Positions 9,049 to 18,421 are shown, counted from the first letter of the stretch. The stretch: 54,498 nt of DNA from CAVQFO01 sp963711725 (GCA_963711725.1 CAVQFO010000040.1:1-54498), one strand, 5' to 3'. The notes: generated from the letters alone by a model not told the origin. A program made the numbers and translations.

Positions 9049-9489
9049 ATGCAAGCATTGAAGCTCGGAACCCTCATGGTCGCGCTGGCGCTGGTGTTGA
9101 GCGGGTGCAGTTTCCCCAAGACGCCGGAAGCCAGGGCGCGCTTGTTTTTCGACAAGGGCCAGGACGTGATCATGGATTCGCTGGAAGACCAGCACCTGAC
9201 CGATCAGCAGTTGCAGCAGGCCCGTGACATCATGAAACGCCGACGGCCGGCGGTAATCAGTGCCGTGGCAAACGCCTTTCGGGCCCAGCAGAACACTTTC
9301 CAGTCCATTTACGCCGGCGAAGGCGAAGCCGGGTTAACGGCGCAGGGGGCCAGGCTGCACCAGGCGCAGCAGACTGCGTTTCAGACCATTGGCGCCATGC
9401 ACGAAGCGTTGGCTCAGGCCGTGGGACGCAAGGCGTGGAACGCCGCCTCCGCGGAGCGTCGGGAATCGTTCAGGGATCGGTTCGAATAG
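9049..9489 (+). CDS. Small secreted lipoprotein, possibly Spy/CpxP-like
   Basis: A 146-residue precursor has a lipobox LVLSGC, so Cys near residue 19 would be lipidated. The mature part is helical and charged, with LTDQQLQQARDIMKRRRPAV near residue 50. That is reminiscent of the LTxxQ helices of Spy/CpxP-type periplasmic chaperones, but only one such motif is seen and the match is weak. The start ATG 9049 has a strong ribosome site, AGGAGGT (9037-9043). The next gene is convergent with one base between the stops. Confidence 0.75.
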   Translation: MQALKLGTLMVALALVLSGCSFPKTPEARARLFFDKGQDVIMDSLEDQHLTDQQLQQARDIMKRRRPAVISAVANAFRAQQNTFQSIYAGEGEAGLTAQGARLHQAQQTAFQTIGAMHEALAQAVGRKAWNAASAERRESFRDRFE

Positions 9490-9490
9490 C

Positions 9491-11203
9491 TCAGAAATCG
9501 GCGAGGCGTAGGCGGCGGGCCATTTCCGCCATTACGCTGTCCCAGTTGTCGTCCTGCTGGCGGAACAATCGCATGGTCGGATACCAGGGGCTGTCGGTTC
9601 GCTCCAGCATCCATCGCCAGTCCGGTACGCGCGGTACAAGCAGCCATACGGGCTTGCCCAGTGCACCGGCCAGGTGTGCCACGGCTGTGTCGACGCTGAT
9701 CACCAGGTCCAGGCGTTCAATGGCGGCCGCGGCTTCGTTCAGGTCCTTGAGATGATGCGAAAGATCGCCCAGGCGGTCGGAGAGGGCCGAGCGATCCAGT
9801 TCCACGGAGCGCGCCCCCTTTTGCAGGCTGAAGAACCGCAGACCCTGGATGTTGATCAAGGGCCGGTAGAGGCTGAGACGAACGGAGCGCAGGTGATCGA
9901 AGGCGTAATCGCCGCTTCCGGCCCACACCAGCCCGATCTTCGGCTCCGCTCCCAGGGCGAGCCGGCTGGTCCATACATCGCGCGCCCGCTCGGCGGGGGT
10001 GAGATAGGGAACATGGGCCGGGATCGTGTCAAGCGTGGTTCCCATGATGCCGGGCAGGCAGCCCACCGTGGCCTGGTAGTCGAACGTCTCCTCGAGCGCC
10101 TGGCCGTTGGCGCGGACGTCGTGAGCCACGTTGGAGGCGCGCAACAGTTCCACCATGGCGAAGGGCGCTTCCATGACGACTTCGGCGCCGGCGTCCATGA
10201 GGAGTCGCCCGTAGCGGGCAAATTGAAGGGAGTCGGAAAGAACCCGGTCCATCACCACCAGCAGCCGCTTGCCTTCGATAGGCTGGCCTTCCCAACACGG
10301 CGGCGGAGTGAGTCCCGGAGTTGCAACGGCCGGTTGCTGCGGGTCGGGTTCGGCCCCTTTGCGCCAATGCGTCCAGCCCTCCCGAAGCCGGCCTTCGGTC
10401 AGCAGGGCGGCGCCCAGGACTCGATGGGCGGGGCGATGATCGGGGCGCAAACCAATGGCGGTGCGAGCCGCTTCCGCGGCTTCGTGAATCCGGCCCTGGT
10501 CCTGCAGCACCAGGGCCAGCGCGTAGTGCGCCTCGACGTAATCGCTGCGCGCGGCAACCGCCTGCCGGGCCGATGCTTCCGCGGAGTCGATCCGGCCCAT
10601 GCGACGCAGAAGATGGGCGAGATTCGTGTGAGCGGCGGCGTAGTCGGGATCGAGTGTTACCGCCTGCCGGTAGGCGTTGACCGCGCCGGTACGGTCACCC
10701 GCCCGCTCAAGAGCACGCCCGAGATTGAAGTGCGCTGTAGGGTAGGTCGGCTCCAACTGGATGGAGCGATGATAGCAACGGGACGCTTCGCCGATGGCAC
10801 CCAAGGACAGGTGCGCGGTGCCCAAATCGCACCACGACTGGTACATGTCGGGTTGTATATCGAGGGCCCGGCCCAGAAGCTCCACGGCTTCCGCCGGCTT
10901 GCCAACCTGGCAGGCAATCAGGCCGAGCAGACGAAGTGCGCCGGGATGGTTCGGCCTCGTGGAAAGCGCCCGCCGATAGAGCCGTTCGGCGTCGGAGAGC
11001 CGGCCTTCATTGTGCGCCTCGAAGCCCTCGCGCAGCACGCCGTCCGGGTCATCCACCGCCGCTATGCCGTGGGGCCGCCGATGGTCGTGGACGCTCAATT
11101 TGGATGCTCTCTCAGAACGCTTCCTCCCGCCGCCGGTCGCACGAATTACCGTCAGTGTCGATGGCGGGAGGCGCAACTGCCCCCGCCCCGGCGCAACAGA
11201 CAT
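9491..11203 (-). CDS. TPR-repeat protein with a glycosyltransferase family 9-like C-terminal domain
   Basis: In this 570-residue protein, residues about 50-290 form roughly seven tetratricopeptide repeats (recurring A..NLG.AL.R.G....A...YR.A...DP pattern). Residues about 310-565 form a GT-B-like domain ending in the motif LVISVDTAVAHLAGALGKPVW. This resembles family 9 heptosyltransferase-like domains found behind TPRs in many proteobacteria. Such proteins are often linked to protein or surface glycosylation, but substrate and activity are not known here. The first about 45 residues are low-complexity and basic, and no ribosome site precedes ATG 11203, so the true start may be further in. It is divergent from the first PagL-like gene. 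Confidence 0.85.
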   Translation of the reverse strand: MSVAPGRGQLRLPPSTLTVIRATGGGRKRSERASKLSVHDHRRPHGIAAVDDPDGVLREGFEAHNEGRLSDAERLYRRALSTRPNHPGALRLLGLIACQVGKPAEAVELLGRALDIQPDMYQSWCDLGTAHLSLGAIGEASRCYHRSIQLEPTYPTAHFNLGRALERAGDRTGAVNAYRQAVTLDPDYAAAHTNLAHLLRRMGRIDSAEASARQAVAARSDYVEAHYALALVLQDQGRIHEAAEAARTAIGLRPDHRPAHRVLGAALLTEGRLREGWTHWRKGAEPDPQQPAVATPGLTPPPCWEGQPIEGKRLLVVMDRVLSDSLQFARYGRLLMDAGAEVVMEAPFAMVELLRASNVAHDVRANGQALEETFDYQATVGCLPGIMGTTLDTIPAHVPYLTPAERARDVWTSRLALGAEPKIGLVWAGSGDYAFDHLRSVRLSLYRPLINIQGLRFFSLQKGARSVELDRSALSDRLGDLSHHLKDLNEAAAAIERLDLVISVDTAVAHLAGALGKPVWLLVPRVPDWRWMLERTDSPWYPTMRLFRQQDDNWDSVMAEMARRLRLADF

Positions 11204-11281
11204 AGAGTATGAGTAGTGGCTGATGGGTACAAGTGTCTGTTGGCGCCAAGGATTTCCGCGCCGGCCCGGGCATCTGGGTCG

Positions 11282-11818
11282 GTGAAAAAGCGTGCTGTCT
11301 CGGTTGTTTTGTTGTTCTGGGCCACCGGTTCATGGCACTTGGCGCGGGCCGCCGAGTTTTCGCTCGAGTACGGTCGAAGCAACGATCATCTGACGCGTGT
11401 CTGGCGAGCCGGCTACGGTGATGATTTCGGGCCGCGTTGGCGATTCGGCGCGCTGGAGATTGTGCCCAGCTGGCAATTGGCCGCGGGCCACGATGCGCGA
11501 ATCGGTGATCTGAGCGATTCCCGGAAGGGGTTTTGGGAGCTGGCCGCGCGCCTGGTGTTTACCATTCAGGCGGATGCACGGAGCCCGGTGTTTTTCCAAG
11601 TCGGGACCGGCCCCGAGTACATCACTGCCCAATTCATTGGAACCAAGAATCTGGGCAGCCGGCTGGAGTTTCGTTCCCATTTCGGCCTGGGAGCGCGATT
11701 CGGGCCCGACCGCCGGTATTTCCTCCTGGGATGCCTGCAACACGCCTCCAATGGAGGAATCAGCCATAACAATCCCGGCATCAACTACGCGACCGTCTCG
11801 CTGGGCGTGAGGTATTAG
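11282..11818 (+). CDS. Lipid A 3-O-deacylase, PagL family (acyloxyacyl hydrolase), copy 1
   Basis: This 178-residue outer-membrane barrel has a signal peptide (MKKRAVSVVLLFW..., cleavage near ARAA). PagL enzymes remove the 3-O acyl chain of lipid A. The catalytic His-x-Ser is present as QHASNGG (His154, Ser156), followed by the family's NNPG turn. I use GTG 11282 because it begins precisely at the signal peptide; another GTG at 11216 would add 22 non-hydrophobic residues. A second family member lies at 29964-30560 with the same layout. The two are clearly related but diverged. Catalytic residues follow from the family; activity is inferred. Confidence 0.85.
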   Translation: MKKRAVSVVLLFWATGSWHLARAAEFSLEYGRSNDHLTRVWRAGYGDDFGPRWRFGALEIVPSWQLAAGHDARIGDLSDSRKGFWELAARLVFTIQADARSPVFFQVGTGPEYITAQFIGTKNLGSRLEFRSHFGLGARFGPDRRYFLLGCLQHASNGGISHNNPGINYATVSLGVRY

Positions 11819-11998
11819 GGCACCTTGATCGATGCACGCGGTCGAGTGGGTGGATCACCGTCTCCACAGGTCGTTCCTTTGAAAAAGCGCGGCATGGTCG
11901 CGCCAACTTGCGACCGTGTTCTCCAAGGCAGGATGCCCGTGAAATGCCGGGTCACCCGGCGACCCCGCCGGCGGACTTCCACATTCGGATGGCTGGCG

Positions 11999-12805
11999 TC
12001 AGTGGTCGACTTCCTCGGCCTTAAGCTCCCACTGAAGGTCGACGTTGCTGCGCTGCTCGGTGGAGTAGGTCAGGCCATGGTGTTGTTGGGATTCGTCCTG
12101 GCGGACGCCGCCCACGGACAGCCATCGCCCCAAGGGACCGGTGACGGTAGTGGTCAGACCCGAGGTTTCGATGGGGCCGTCTTCGGCCCCGGTCAGCGCG
12201 GCCTTTTCGGCGGCAAGGCGGACGGTTACGTTCCGGCCGTGAGCGGTGGCCAGCACGTAGAAACCGTCGGGCACCGTCTTGTATTCGCGTTGCTCGGAAT
12301 AACCGGCGCCGCGGCGCCCCACAAAGCCGCTGCGTTGGACGATGGGAATCTGCAGGTCGTTGTGCACGTAGGCCGGATAACCCGCGGTTACGCGAACATG
12401 CTGAACGTGGGTTCCTTCATCCTCGTTTTCCGTGCTGTAGACCTCAACGCGGCCGCGCCCACGTATCTGCCCGTTATCGTTCCGGACTTCGCCGTTGACG
12501 CCGGCGCCGGATCGGTTTGCCGCGCCGCCGCGGGTCGTGCGCAGCGTCAAACGCAGTGAAATCGGTGCCTGATCAAGCCGGCTCACCAACGTGCGGACCT
12601 GTTCGATCTGCGGCGGATTGCCCCGCACGAGCAGGCGGAATCCGTCGGCGACGAGACTGACATCCTGATCCACGAGGGGCTGGATCAAGGGGACAATTTC
12701 AGCGGCGGATCGGTTGTTTAGCTGTATGACTTCAAGTTGCTTGGCAGCATGGGCCTGGCCGGCGAGCAGGATAAGAATCAGCAGTGGAAAGAGCGTCTTG
12801 CGCAT
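11999..12805 (-). CDS. Secretin short-domain (N0/NolW-like) periplasmic protein
   Basis: A 268-residue protein with a signal peptide (MRKTLFPLLILILLAGQAHA) is followed by a segment resembling secretin N1 domains: LEVIQLNNRSAAEIVPLIQP then a LVRGNPPQIEQVRTLVSRLD helix. The remainder is rich in beta-strands and has no secretin pore domain. Standalone proteins of this type are found in gammaproteobacteria, but their role is unknown to me. ATG 12805 is chosen for the signal peptide. The DUF7931 gene lies just upstream on the same strand (32 bp), so it may be the last gene of the roxA-GNAT-DUF7931 unit. Confidence 0.75.
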   Translation of the reverse strand: MRKTLFPLLILILLAGQAHAAKQLEVIQLNNRSAAEIVPLIQPLVDQDVSLVADGFRLLVRGNPPQIEQVRTLVSRLDQAPISLRLTLRTTRGGAANRSGAGVNGEVRNDNGQIRGRGRVEVYSTENEDEGTHVQHVRVTAGYPAYVHNDLQIPIVQRSGFVGRRGAGYSEQREYKTVPDGFYVLATAHGRNVTVRLAAEKAALTGAEDGPIETSGLTTTVTGPLGRWLSVGGVRQDESQQHHGLTYSTEQRSNVDLQWELKAEEVDH

Positions 12806-12837
12806 GGAAGCCCGAGCCTGTTTTGCGGATCCCACGA

Positions 12838-13356
12838 TCAAATGTGGAGACGCCGCATGTTGGGATCGACAATCGCCTGTGCCCAGGCCTCGTCGAACAT
12901 CTTCTGCAGTTCCCGCGCCTTGAGCGGCTGGTGATAACTGGCCCAGCCCTCGAACCGGTTCGCTTGGCTGCGATGGATTACGCCGGTGCCGTCGGCGAGC
13001 AGAAAGGCCTCGTTGTAGTCCTTGTGGTCTTCACCCAGGCGGCGGATCTCGATGAAGGAGCTAAGCCGCCGTGCCAGTTCAATGAGGCGATGATCGTGGC
13101 GGATCGGGGTGTCCAGCTCCCGTGCGAGTATACGGATGCGGGCCTTGCGATGGCGCACGGCGATCGCCCGGATGGCGGCCAGGCAGTCATCGTCGTCGTA
13201 GATCCGGCGATCCAGATCCCGGGTCATGATGTCCACGTTGAGTCGCGCCTGGCTGAGCAGATCCCGGGTTACGGCCTGAAGCTCTTCCAGCGTATGAATG
13301 GGGAACTGCTCGGGATCCTGGCCCAGGCGGCGCTGTTGTTCGGATTGATCAGGCAT
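12838..13356 (-). CDS. DUF7931-type protein of unknown function
   Basis: This 172-residue soluble protein has a LNVDIMTRDLDRRIYDDDD stretch near residue 40 and a C-terminal HQPLKARELQKMFDEAW segment. The pattern is reminiscent of phospholipase-D-like/DUF7931 proteins that accompany a GNAT acetyltransferase and a RoxA-like oxygenase in many gammaproteobacteria. The identification rests on this context and overall character, not on a catalytic motif; no HKD motif is visible. It sits 67 bp downstream of the GNAT gene on the same strand. Confidence 0.7.
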   Translation of the reverse strand: MPDQSEQQRRLGQDPEQFPIHTLEELQAVTRDLLSQARLNVDIMTRDLDRRIYDDDDCLAAIRAIAVRHRKARIRILARELDTPIRHDHRLIELARRLSSFIEIRRLGEDHKDYNEAFLLADGTGVIHRSQANRFEGWASYHQPLKARELQKMFDEAWAQAIVDPNMRRLHI

Positions 13357-13423
13357 GGCCACACGCGTCTCGTCTTGATGCGTCTCCCTGGGCCCTAGGC
13401 TACACCGGCTTCGTCGTGCACCG

Positions 13424-13903
13424 CTACAGCGGCTCTCCGGGACGCGGAGACTTGACGGCGCCGGTTGAGGCCCGGTCGGCGACATATCGCATTCGCCGAT
13501 GGGGCAGGCCGGCATCCATGAAAACAGGGCCTTCCGGTTCGAAGCCGAGCCGTCGGTAGAAGGCGATCGCCGTGGTTTGCGAGTTGAGCTCCAGCACCGG
13601 GTCGCCCCGCTGGAGGCTGATCCCAATCAGGGCCTTCACCAGTTCCTGTCCAATGCCGCGCCCGCGATGCTCGGGTAGGACGGCGACGCGGCCGATGTGG
13701 CCGTCCGGGGTCAGTCGCGCCGTGGCCAGAGCGGTGCCGCCCCGGCGCGCGACCAGATGGACCGAGAGCGGGTCCAGGGCGTCGAGCTCCAGCTCCTCCG
13801 GGACGCGTTGTTCCTTGACGAAAACCTCGTGGCGGATGGCGCCGGCCTCCCGGCCCAATCGCGCCCAGTCGCCGCGGTCGATCAGCAGGGGGAGTTCAGT
13901 CAC
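13424..13903 (-). CDS. GNAT family N-acetyltransferase
   Basis: The 159-residue protein has the acetyl-CoA-binding motif A in GRVAVLPEHRGRGIGQELV (the R/Q-x-x-G-x-G/A loop as RGRGIG). It also has the motif B segment ELNSQTTAIAFYRRLGF typical of ElaA/YjcF-like GNATs. The N-terminal IRHEVFVKEQRVPEELE matches that subgroup. Substrate unknown. GTG 13903 is the preferred start: it overlaps the roxA stop by 8 bp, indicating translational coupling. The much longer upstream extension in the same frame is only a shadow of roxA. Confidence 0.88.
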   Translation of the reverse strand: MTELPLLIDRGDWARLGREAGAIRHEVFVKEQRVPEELELDALDPLSVHLVARRGGTALATARLTPDGHIGRVAVLPEHRGRGIGQELVKALIGISLQRGDPVLELNSQTTAIAFYRRLGFEPEGPVFMDAGLPHRRMRYVADRASTGAVKSPRPGEPL

Positions 13904-15035
13904 CGTCGCGCTCCAGGGCACCAGCGGCGAGCAATTGCCGCAGCAGAAGATTCTCCTGCAGGTCGGGAGTGCTCCCGGCGGCCAGACGGCGCTCCCGAAG
14001 CAACTGCCTGAGCCAGGGCAAATCGGAAGGCGATACGTCGTAGCCTTGGCCGTCGGCGTACAGACGCACACCCTCCGGGCGCGGGATCAGGGCGTGGCGG
14101 CTCCAGGGGTGCAGGCGAACGCCGGCGCCAAGCATGCTTGGTACGCCGTCCACCGGGAGCGCATTGGCGTTGGGCCGTTCCGCGAAAGCGGGCTTGGGTT
14201 CGGACACCACTTGCGCGAACGCCTCCTCCAACAAGCCGGGGTCCGAGTCCAGCACGGCCTGGAGTTGGTCGCGAACCGTGAGGCGAACGGCTTCGCTGAT
14301 ATCGGCGGGTTCCGTTGCCGGGACCAACGGGGGATCGGTGTAAAGCTCGTCCCCCAGGCGTTCCAGCAATCGTTCGCAGTACGCCATGGCCACTTCCCGC
14401 AGGGAAGGCGCCCGAAAACCCACGGAATAGGTCATGCACGGGTCCAGCGCGATGCCGTGGTGGGGGACGCCGGGCGGAAGGTAGAGCATGTCGCCGGGTT
14501 CGAGCACCCAGGACTGAGCCGGTTCGAAATCGCTGACCAGATCCAGGGCCGGGTGGGGCAGCGGATCCCCGGCACCCTTTTCCCCGATGCGCCATTCCCG
14601 GGACCCAAGGCTCTGAATCAGGAACACATCGTAGCGATCGACGTGAGGCCCCACGGAGCCGCCGGGCGCGGCGTAACTCACCATCAGATCGTCGATCCGC
14701 CAGTCCGGGAGGAAGCGGAAGGGCCTGAGGAAGGACTGCAGGCCGGGGAGGTGCTTGTCCACGTCCTGCACCAGGAGCGTCCAGGCGCTGTCGGGCAGGG
14801 CCTGGAATTCGTCCTCGCTGAAAGGACCGTGGCGGAGGTGCCAGCGCAGTTGGTCGGCGTGTTCCTCCACGATCCGGGATTCCACGTCGGGCTCGCAGGC
14901 CAGGCCGGCCAGTTCTTCGGGCGTCAAGCCGGGCGGCACGCCGGCGAAGGCACCGCGCACCAGCAGCGGGCGTTGCTGCCAGTAGTCACGGAGGAAGTCC
15001 TCCGTGCTGAGTGCTCCTAGTGTCGTGTCATCCAT
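13896..15035 (-). CDS. roxA: Ribosomal oxygenase RoxA/YcfD (50S L16 arginine hydroxylase), JmjC cupin
   Basis: A 379-residue Fe(II)/2-oxoglutarate dioxygenase that hydroxylates an arginine of ribosomal protein L16 in E. coli (373 residues there). The metal triad is visible: His131 and Asp133 in GPHVDRYDVF, and a His in LPPGVPHHGIA (His192/193). The C-terminal winged-helix-like part (about 270-379) is present, so the protein looks complete. It starts a three-gene unit with the GNAT gene (8-bp overlap) and DUF7931. purB lies just upstream on the same strand, but the 21-bp gap contains no obvious promoter, so read-through from purB is likely. Confidence 0.92.
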   Translation of the reverse strand: MDDTTLGALSTEDFLRDYWQQRPLLVRGAFAGVPPGLTPEELAGLACEPDVESRIVEEHADQLRWHLRHGPFSEDEFQALPDSAWTLLVQDVDKHLPGLQSFLRPFRFLPDWRIDDLMVSYAAPGGSVGPHVDRYDVFLIQSLGSREWRIGEKGAGDPLPHPALDLVSDFEPAQSWVLEPGDMLYLPPGVPHHGIALDPCMTYSVGFRAPSLREVAMAYCERLLERLGDELYTDPPLVPATEPADISEAVRLTVRDQLQAVLDSDPGLLEEAFAQVVSEPKPAFAERPNANALPVDGVPSMLGAGVRLHPWSRHALIPRPEGVRLYADGQGYDVSPSDLPWLRQLLRERRLAAGSTPDLQENLLLRQLLAAGALERDGD

Positions 15036-15056
15036 GCCATGGGCTGTGTTCTTTGA

Positions 15057-16424
15057 TCAGACGTTACGGGCCTGGTCGGCGGCGTTGCCGCAATAGGCCC
15101 ACGGGGTAAGGCCAACGAGCTGCGCGCGCGCCTCGTCTGGAAGGTCCAGGGTGTCGACGAAGGCCTTCAGCGCATTGGCGTCCACGCGTTTCCCCCGGGT
15201 CAGTGCCTTCAGTTTCTCGTAGGGTTGCTCTATGCCGTAGCGCCGCATGACGGTCTGAATCGCCTCGGCGAGCACTTCCCAGTTTTCATCCAGGTCCCGC
15301 TGCAAGCGGTCCGGGTTTACGTCCAGCTTGCCGATACCCTTGAGCAGCGCGTTGTAGGCAATCAGGCTGTGAGCGATGCCCACGCCCAGATTCCGCAGAA
15401 CCGTGGAGTCAGTGAGGTCGCGCTGCCAGCGCGAGATGGGCAACTTGGCGGCGAGGTGGCCGAACAGCGCGTTGGCCACGCCCAGATTGCCCTCGGCGTT
15501 TTCGAAGTCGATGGGGTTGACCTTGTGGGGCATGGTCGAGGAACCGACTTCGCCCTCCACCAGGCGCTGACGGAAATAGCCCAGGGAGATGTACCCCCAG
15601 ACATCCCGCGAGAAATCCACCAGCACCGTGTTGAACCGCGAGATGGCGTCGAACAGCTCGGCGATGTAGTCATGGGGCTCGATCTGCGTGGTGTAGGGGT
15701 TCCAGTTCAACCCCAGGCCGGCAATGTAGGCTTGTGCGTGGGCGGGCCAGTCCACCTCCGGATAGGCCACGCGGTGGGCGTTGTAGTTGCCCACGGCACC
15801 GTTGATCTTGCCGAGAATCTGCACCGCGGCGGCTTGGCTGCGCTGGCGCCGCAGGCGGTAGACGATGTTCGCCATCTCCTTGCCGAGAGTGGTTGGGGAG
15901 GCGGTCTGGCCGTGGGTGCGGGAGAGCATGGGCAGATCGGCGTGGCGGTGGGCCTGATCGGCAATGGCGTCGATGACGCGATCCATCAGCGGCAGTACCA
16001 CCGATTCGCGCGCCCGCTTCAGCATCAGCGCATAGGCGAGATTGTTGATGTCCTCGGAGGTGCAGGCGAAGTGGATGAACTCCATGTGCTTCGCCAATTC
16101 GGGCTGGGCCGCGAGCTTTTCCTTGAGGAAGTACTCCACGGCCTTGACGTCGTGATTGGTCGTCCGTTCGATTTCCTTGACGCGTTCGGCCTCTTCCACC
16201 GAGAAATCCCGGATGACTCCATCGAGGAAGGTCGCGGCCGCATCGGAAAACGCCGGCACCTCCGGGATGCCCGGATTGGCGGCCAAGGCCTGGAACCACC
16301 GGATTTCCACCTCCACGCGATAGCGGATGAGGCCGTATTCGCTGAAGATCTCCTGTAAATCGGCGGATTTCTCGCCATAACGGCCGTCTACGGGGGAAAT
16401 TGCGGTCAGTCTGGTCAGTTCCAT
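15057..16424 (-). CDS. purB: Adenylosuccinate lyase
   Basis: The 455-residue enzyme (E. coli 456) cleaves adenylosuccinate and SAICAR in purine synthesis. The fumarase/aspartase signature is SSTMPHKVNPIDFENAEG near residue 295, and the N-terminal LTAISPVDGRYG is characteristic of PurB. Catalytic His residues lie in SRTHGQTASP. ATG 16424 fits the family start; an upstream ATG at 16439 would add five residues. Another member of the same superfamily, fumC, is encoded divergently 148 bp away. purB is followed closely by roxA. Confidence 0.97.
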   Translation of the reverse strand: MELTRLTAISPVDGRYGEKSADLQEIFSEYGLIRYRVEVEIRWFQALAANPGIPEVPAFSDAAATFLDGVIRDFSVEEAERVKEIERTTNHDVKAVEYFLKEKLAAQPELAKHMEFIHFACTSEDINNLAYALMLKRARESVVLPLMDRVIDAIADQAHRHADLPMLSRTHGQTASPTTLGKEMANIVYRLRRQRSQAAAVQILGKINGAVGNYNAHRVAYPEVDWPAHAQAYIAGLGLNWNPYTTQIEPHDYIAELFDAISRFNTVLVDFSRDVWGYISLGYFRQRLVEGEVGSSTMPHKVNPIDFENAEGNLGVANALFGHLAAKLPISRWQRDLTDSTVLRNLGVGIAHSLIAYNALLKGIGKLDVNPDRLQRDLDENWEVLAEAIQTVMRRYGIEQPYEKLKALTRGKRVDANALKAFVDTLDLPDEARAQLVGLTPWAYCGNAADQARNV

Positions 16425-16572
16425 GGAAGCTCCGGGCATGAGATGCGATCTGGACAGGCCTTGTGGCGCCGCCGGCACGCCGCAATTCTAATAGCACATG
16501 AGTCCCGGTGCACGCGGGGGGATGATCTTCCGGCGGCATCGCACCACAGGTTTAACCGGAAGGAGGGCGCGA

Positions 16573-17958
16573 ATGACGGACTATCGCATCGAAAAGGACA
16601 GCATGGGAGAACTCAAGGTGCCGACGGACGCCCTTTACGGCGCCCAGACCCAGCGGGCCGTGGACAACTTTCCCATCAGCAGCCTGCGTGCGCCCCGGGC
16701 CTTCATCCGCGCGCTGGGACTGATCAAGGGGTCGGCGGCGGCGGTCAACCGGGAACTCGGCGATCTGGACGAGGCCGCTGCGGAGGCCATCATGGCCGCG
16801 GCAAAGGACGTGGAAAACGGCGAGTACGATCAACAGTTTCCGGTGGATATCTTCCAAACGGGATCAGGCACCAGCAGCAACATGAATGCCAACGAAGTGA
16901 TCGCGCACCTGGCCGGCGAGCGCCGGGGCGAGGCCGTGCATCCCAACGATCAGGTCAACATGGGGCAGAGCAGCAACGACGTCATCCCCACGGCGGTTCA
17001 TGTCAGCGCCGCGCTGGAGTGCCACGAGAAACTGCTTCCCGCGCTGAGCCACCTCAGAAAGACCCTGCTGGATCGGGCCGACGAACTCGGGGAGGTGGTC
17101 AAGACCGGGCGCACCCACCTGATGGACGCCATGCCCATCACGCTGGGCCAGGAGCTGTCCGGCTGGGCCAAGCAGGTCGAGCTGGGGATACGCCGCATCG
17201 AAGACAGCCTCAAGCGGGTCAGCGTATTGGCCCAGGGCGGCACCGCCGTGGGCACCGGTATCAACGCCCATCCCGAGTTCGGGAAGCGTATGGCGGAGGA
17301 GCTGTCCCGCCGCACCGGCGTGAAATTCACCACCAGCGACAACTATTTCGAGAGCTTGAGCAGTCAGGACGCGGCGGTTGAGCTCTCCGGCCAGCTGAAG
17401 ACGGTGGCGGTGAGCCTGATGAAAATCGCCAACGATCTTCGATGGATGAACAGCGGGCCACTGGCGGGATTGGGCGAGATCGCCTTGCCGGCGCTTCAGC
17501 CGGGCAGCAGCATTATGCCGGGCAAGGTCAATCCGGTGATCCCGGAGGCGGTGACCATGGTGGCCGCTCAAGTCATGGGTAACGATACGACGGTGACCAT
17601 CGCCGGGCAGTCCGGCAATTTTCAGGTCAACGTGATGTTGCCGGTGGTGGCCTACAACCTGCTGCAGAGCGTCGAGCTCCTGGCCAACGCGGGGCGGGTG
17701 CTGGCGGACAAGGCGGTGGCCGGATTCACGGTGAATACCGACCGGCTTGACGAGGCGCTGAGTCGCAATCCGATTCTGGTCACCGCGCTGAACACGGTGA
17801 TCGGCTACGAAAAAGGCGCCGAGATCGCCAAGCGCGCCTATCGCGAGAAACGGCCGGTGCTGGAGATCGCCGTGGAAATGACCGAGCTTTCGGAGGATGA
17901 GCTTCGCCGGCTGCTGGATCCGGCGCAATTGACCAAGGGTGGCGTCGCGGACTCGTAA
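16573..17958 (+). CDS. fumC: Class II fumarate hydratase
   Basis: This 461-residue iron-independent fumarase interconverts fumarate and malate in the TCA cycle. The superfamily signature GSSIMPGKVNPV is at about residue 311. The active-site His is in TGRTHLMDAMP, and the segment SGTSSNMNANEV near 98 is also conserved. ATG 16573 is preceded by GGAAGGAGGG. Longer in-frame starts lie upstream of the ribosome site. A bidirectional terminator separates it from the convergent phasin gene. Confidence 0.97.
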   Translation: MTDYRIEKDSMGELKVPTDALYGAQTQRAVDNFPISSLRAPRAFIRALGLIKGSAAAVNRELGDLDEAAAEAIMAAAKDVENGEYDQQFPVDIFQTGSGTSSNMNANEVIAHLAGERRGEAVHPNDQVNMGQSSNDVIPTAVHVSAALECHEKLLPALSHLRKTLLDRADELGEVVKTGRTHLMDAMPITLGQELSGWAKQVELGIRRIEDSLKRVSVLAQGGTAVGTGINAHPEFGKRMAEELSRRTGVKFTTSDNYFESLSSQDAAVELSGQLKTVAVSLMKIANDLRWMNSGPLAGLGEIALPALQPGSSIMPGKVNPVIPEAVTMVAAQVMGNDTTVTIAGQSGNFQVNVMLPVVAYNLLQSVELLANAGRVLADKAVAGFTVNTDRLDEALSRNPILVTALNTVIGYEKGAEIAKRAYREKRPVLEIAVEMTELSEDELRRLLDPAQLTKGGVADS

Positions 17959-17963
17959 CAGAA

Positions 17964-17993
17964 AAAGGCCCTCGCGAAGGAGGGCCTTTCTTT
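17964..17993. terminator. Bidirectional rho-independent terminator between fumC and the phasin gene
   Basis: A perfect 10-bp stem (AAAGGCCCTC at 17964-17973 with GAGGGCCTTT at 17980-17989) has a 6-nt loop. It is followed by CTTT on the plus strand and, because AAAAA precedes it, by a T-run on the minus strand. It therefore serves both convergent genes. Confidence 0.93.
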
Positions 17994-18028
17994 CACCACT
18001 AAAACGGTGTTCCGGATTCAGCGAGTCT

Positions 18029-18421
18029 TCAGGCGGCCTTGGTGGCGCCACCGCTCTTGGCGGTCTTCTGAGCGTTGGCCGAGAAGGACTTCCAGTTCTC
18101 CTGCAGCATCTCGCTGACTTCGCTGTTGGTCTTCACCAGCAGGTCGAAATACTTCTGGGCGTTGGCGACGGCCTGCTTGCCGGCCTCGGAGGCAAAGGAA
18201 AGCTGCGAAGACAGGAAGTCTTCCGGCTTCTTGCTCTCGCCCAGGGACTTGAGCTGCTTCATGCCGCTGTCGAAGCTGGAGCTTACGACCTCTTTGTGCA
18301 AGTTGAAGAACTCTTCCGAGCGGCTGCTGGTGAATTGGCCGAACTGATTCAGGGAATCGACCAGAGACTGGTTGATCTGATCCAGTTGCGGGAAGTTGCC
18401 TAGGAATTCTGCGGTTTTCAT
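18029..18421 (-). CDS. Phasin family protein (polyhydroxyalkanoate granule-associated)
   Basis: The 130-residue, all-helical amphipathic protein has the phasin pattern: an N-terminal F..QL.Q...SL..FGQF segment, a central FF.LHKEV..SSFDSGMKQLK helix and a C-terminal AQKYFDLLVKTNSEV helix. The end is Ala/Lys-rich. Phasins coat PHA granules and tune storage. Ribosome site GGAGAGAGG lies just before the ATG. A good promoter and a perfect hairpin precede it (separate entries). No pha synthase is present in the window. Confidence 0.9.
   Translation of the reverse strand: MKTAEFLGNFPQLDQINQSLVDSLNQFGQFTSSRSEEFFNLHKEVVSSSFDSGMKQLKSLGESKKPEDFLSSQLSFASEAGKQAVANAQKYFDLLVKTNSEVSEMLQENWKSFSANAQKTAKSGGATKAA

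Noticed and set aside
9674..11212. A 512-codon open frame on the plus strand
   Set aside because: It lies wholly antisense to the TPR/glycosyltransferase-like gene, has no recognisable family and arises from high-GC codon bias.
13572..15020. A 482-codon open frame on the plus strand
   Set aside because: It mirrors the roxA and GNAT genes and shows no domain pattern of its own.
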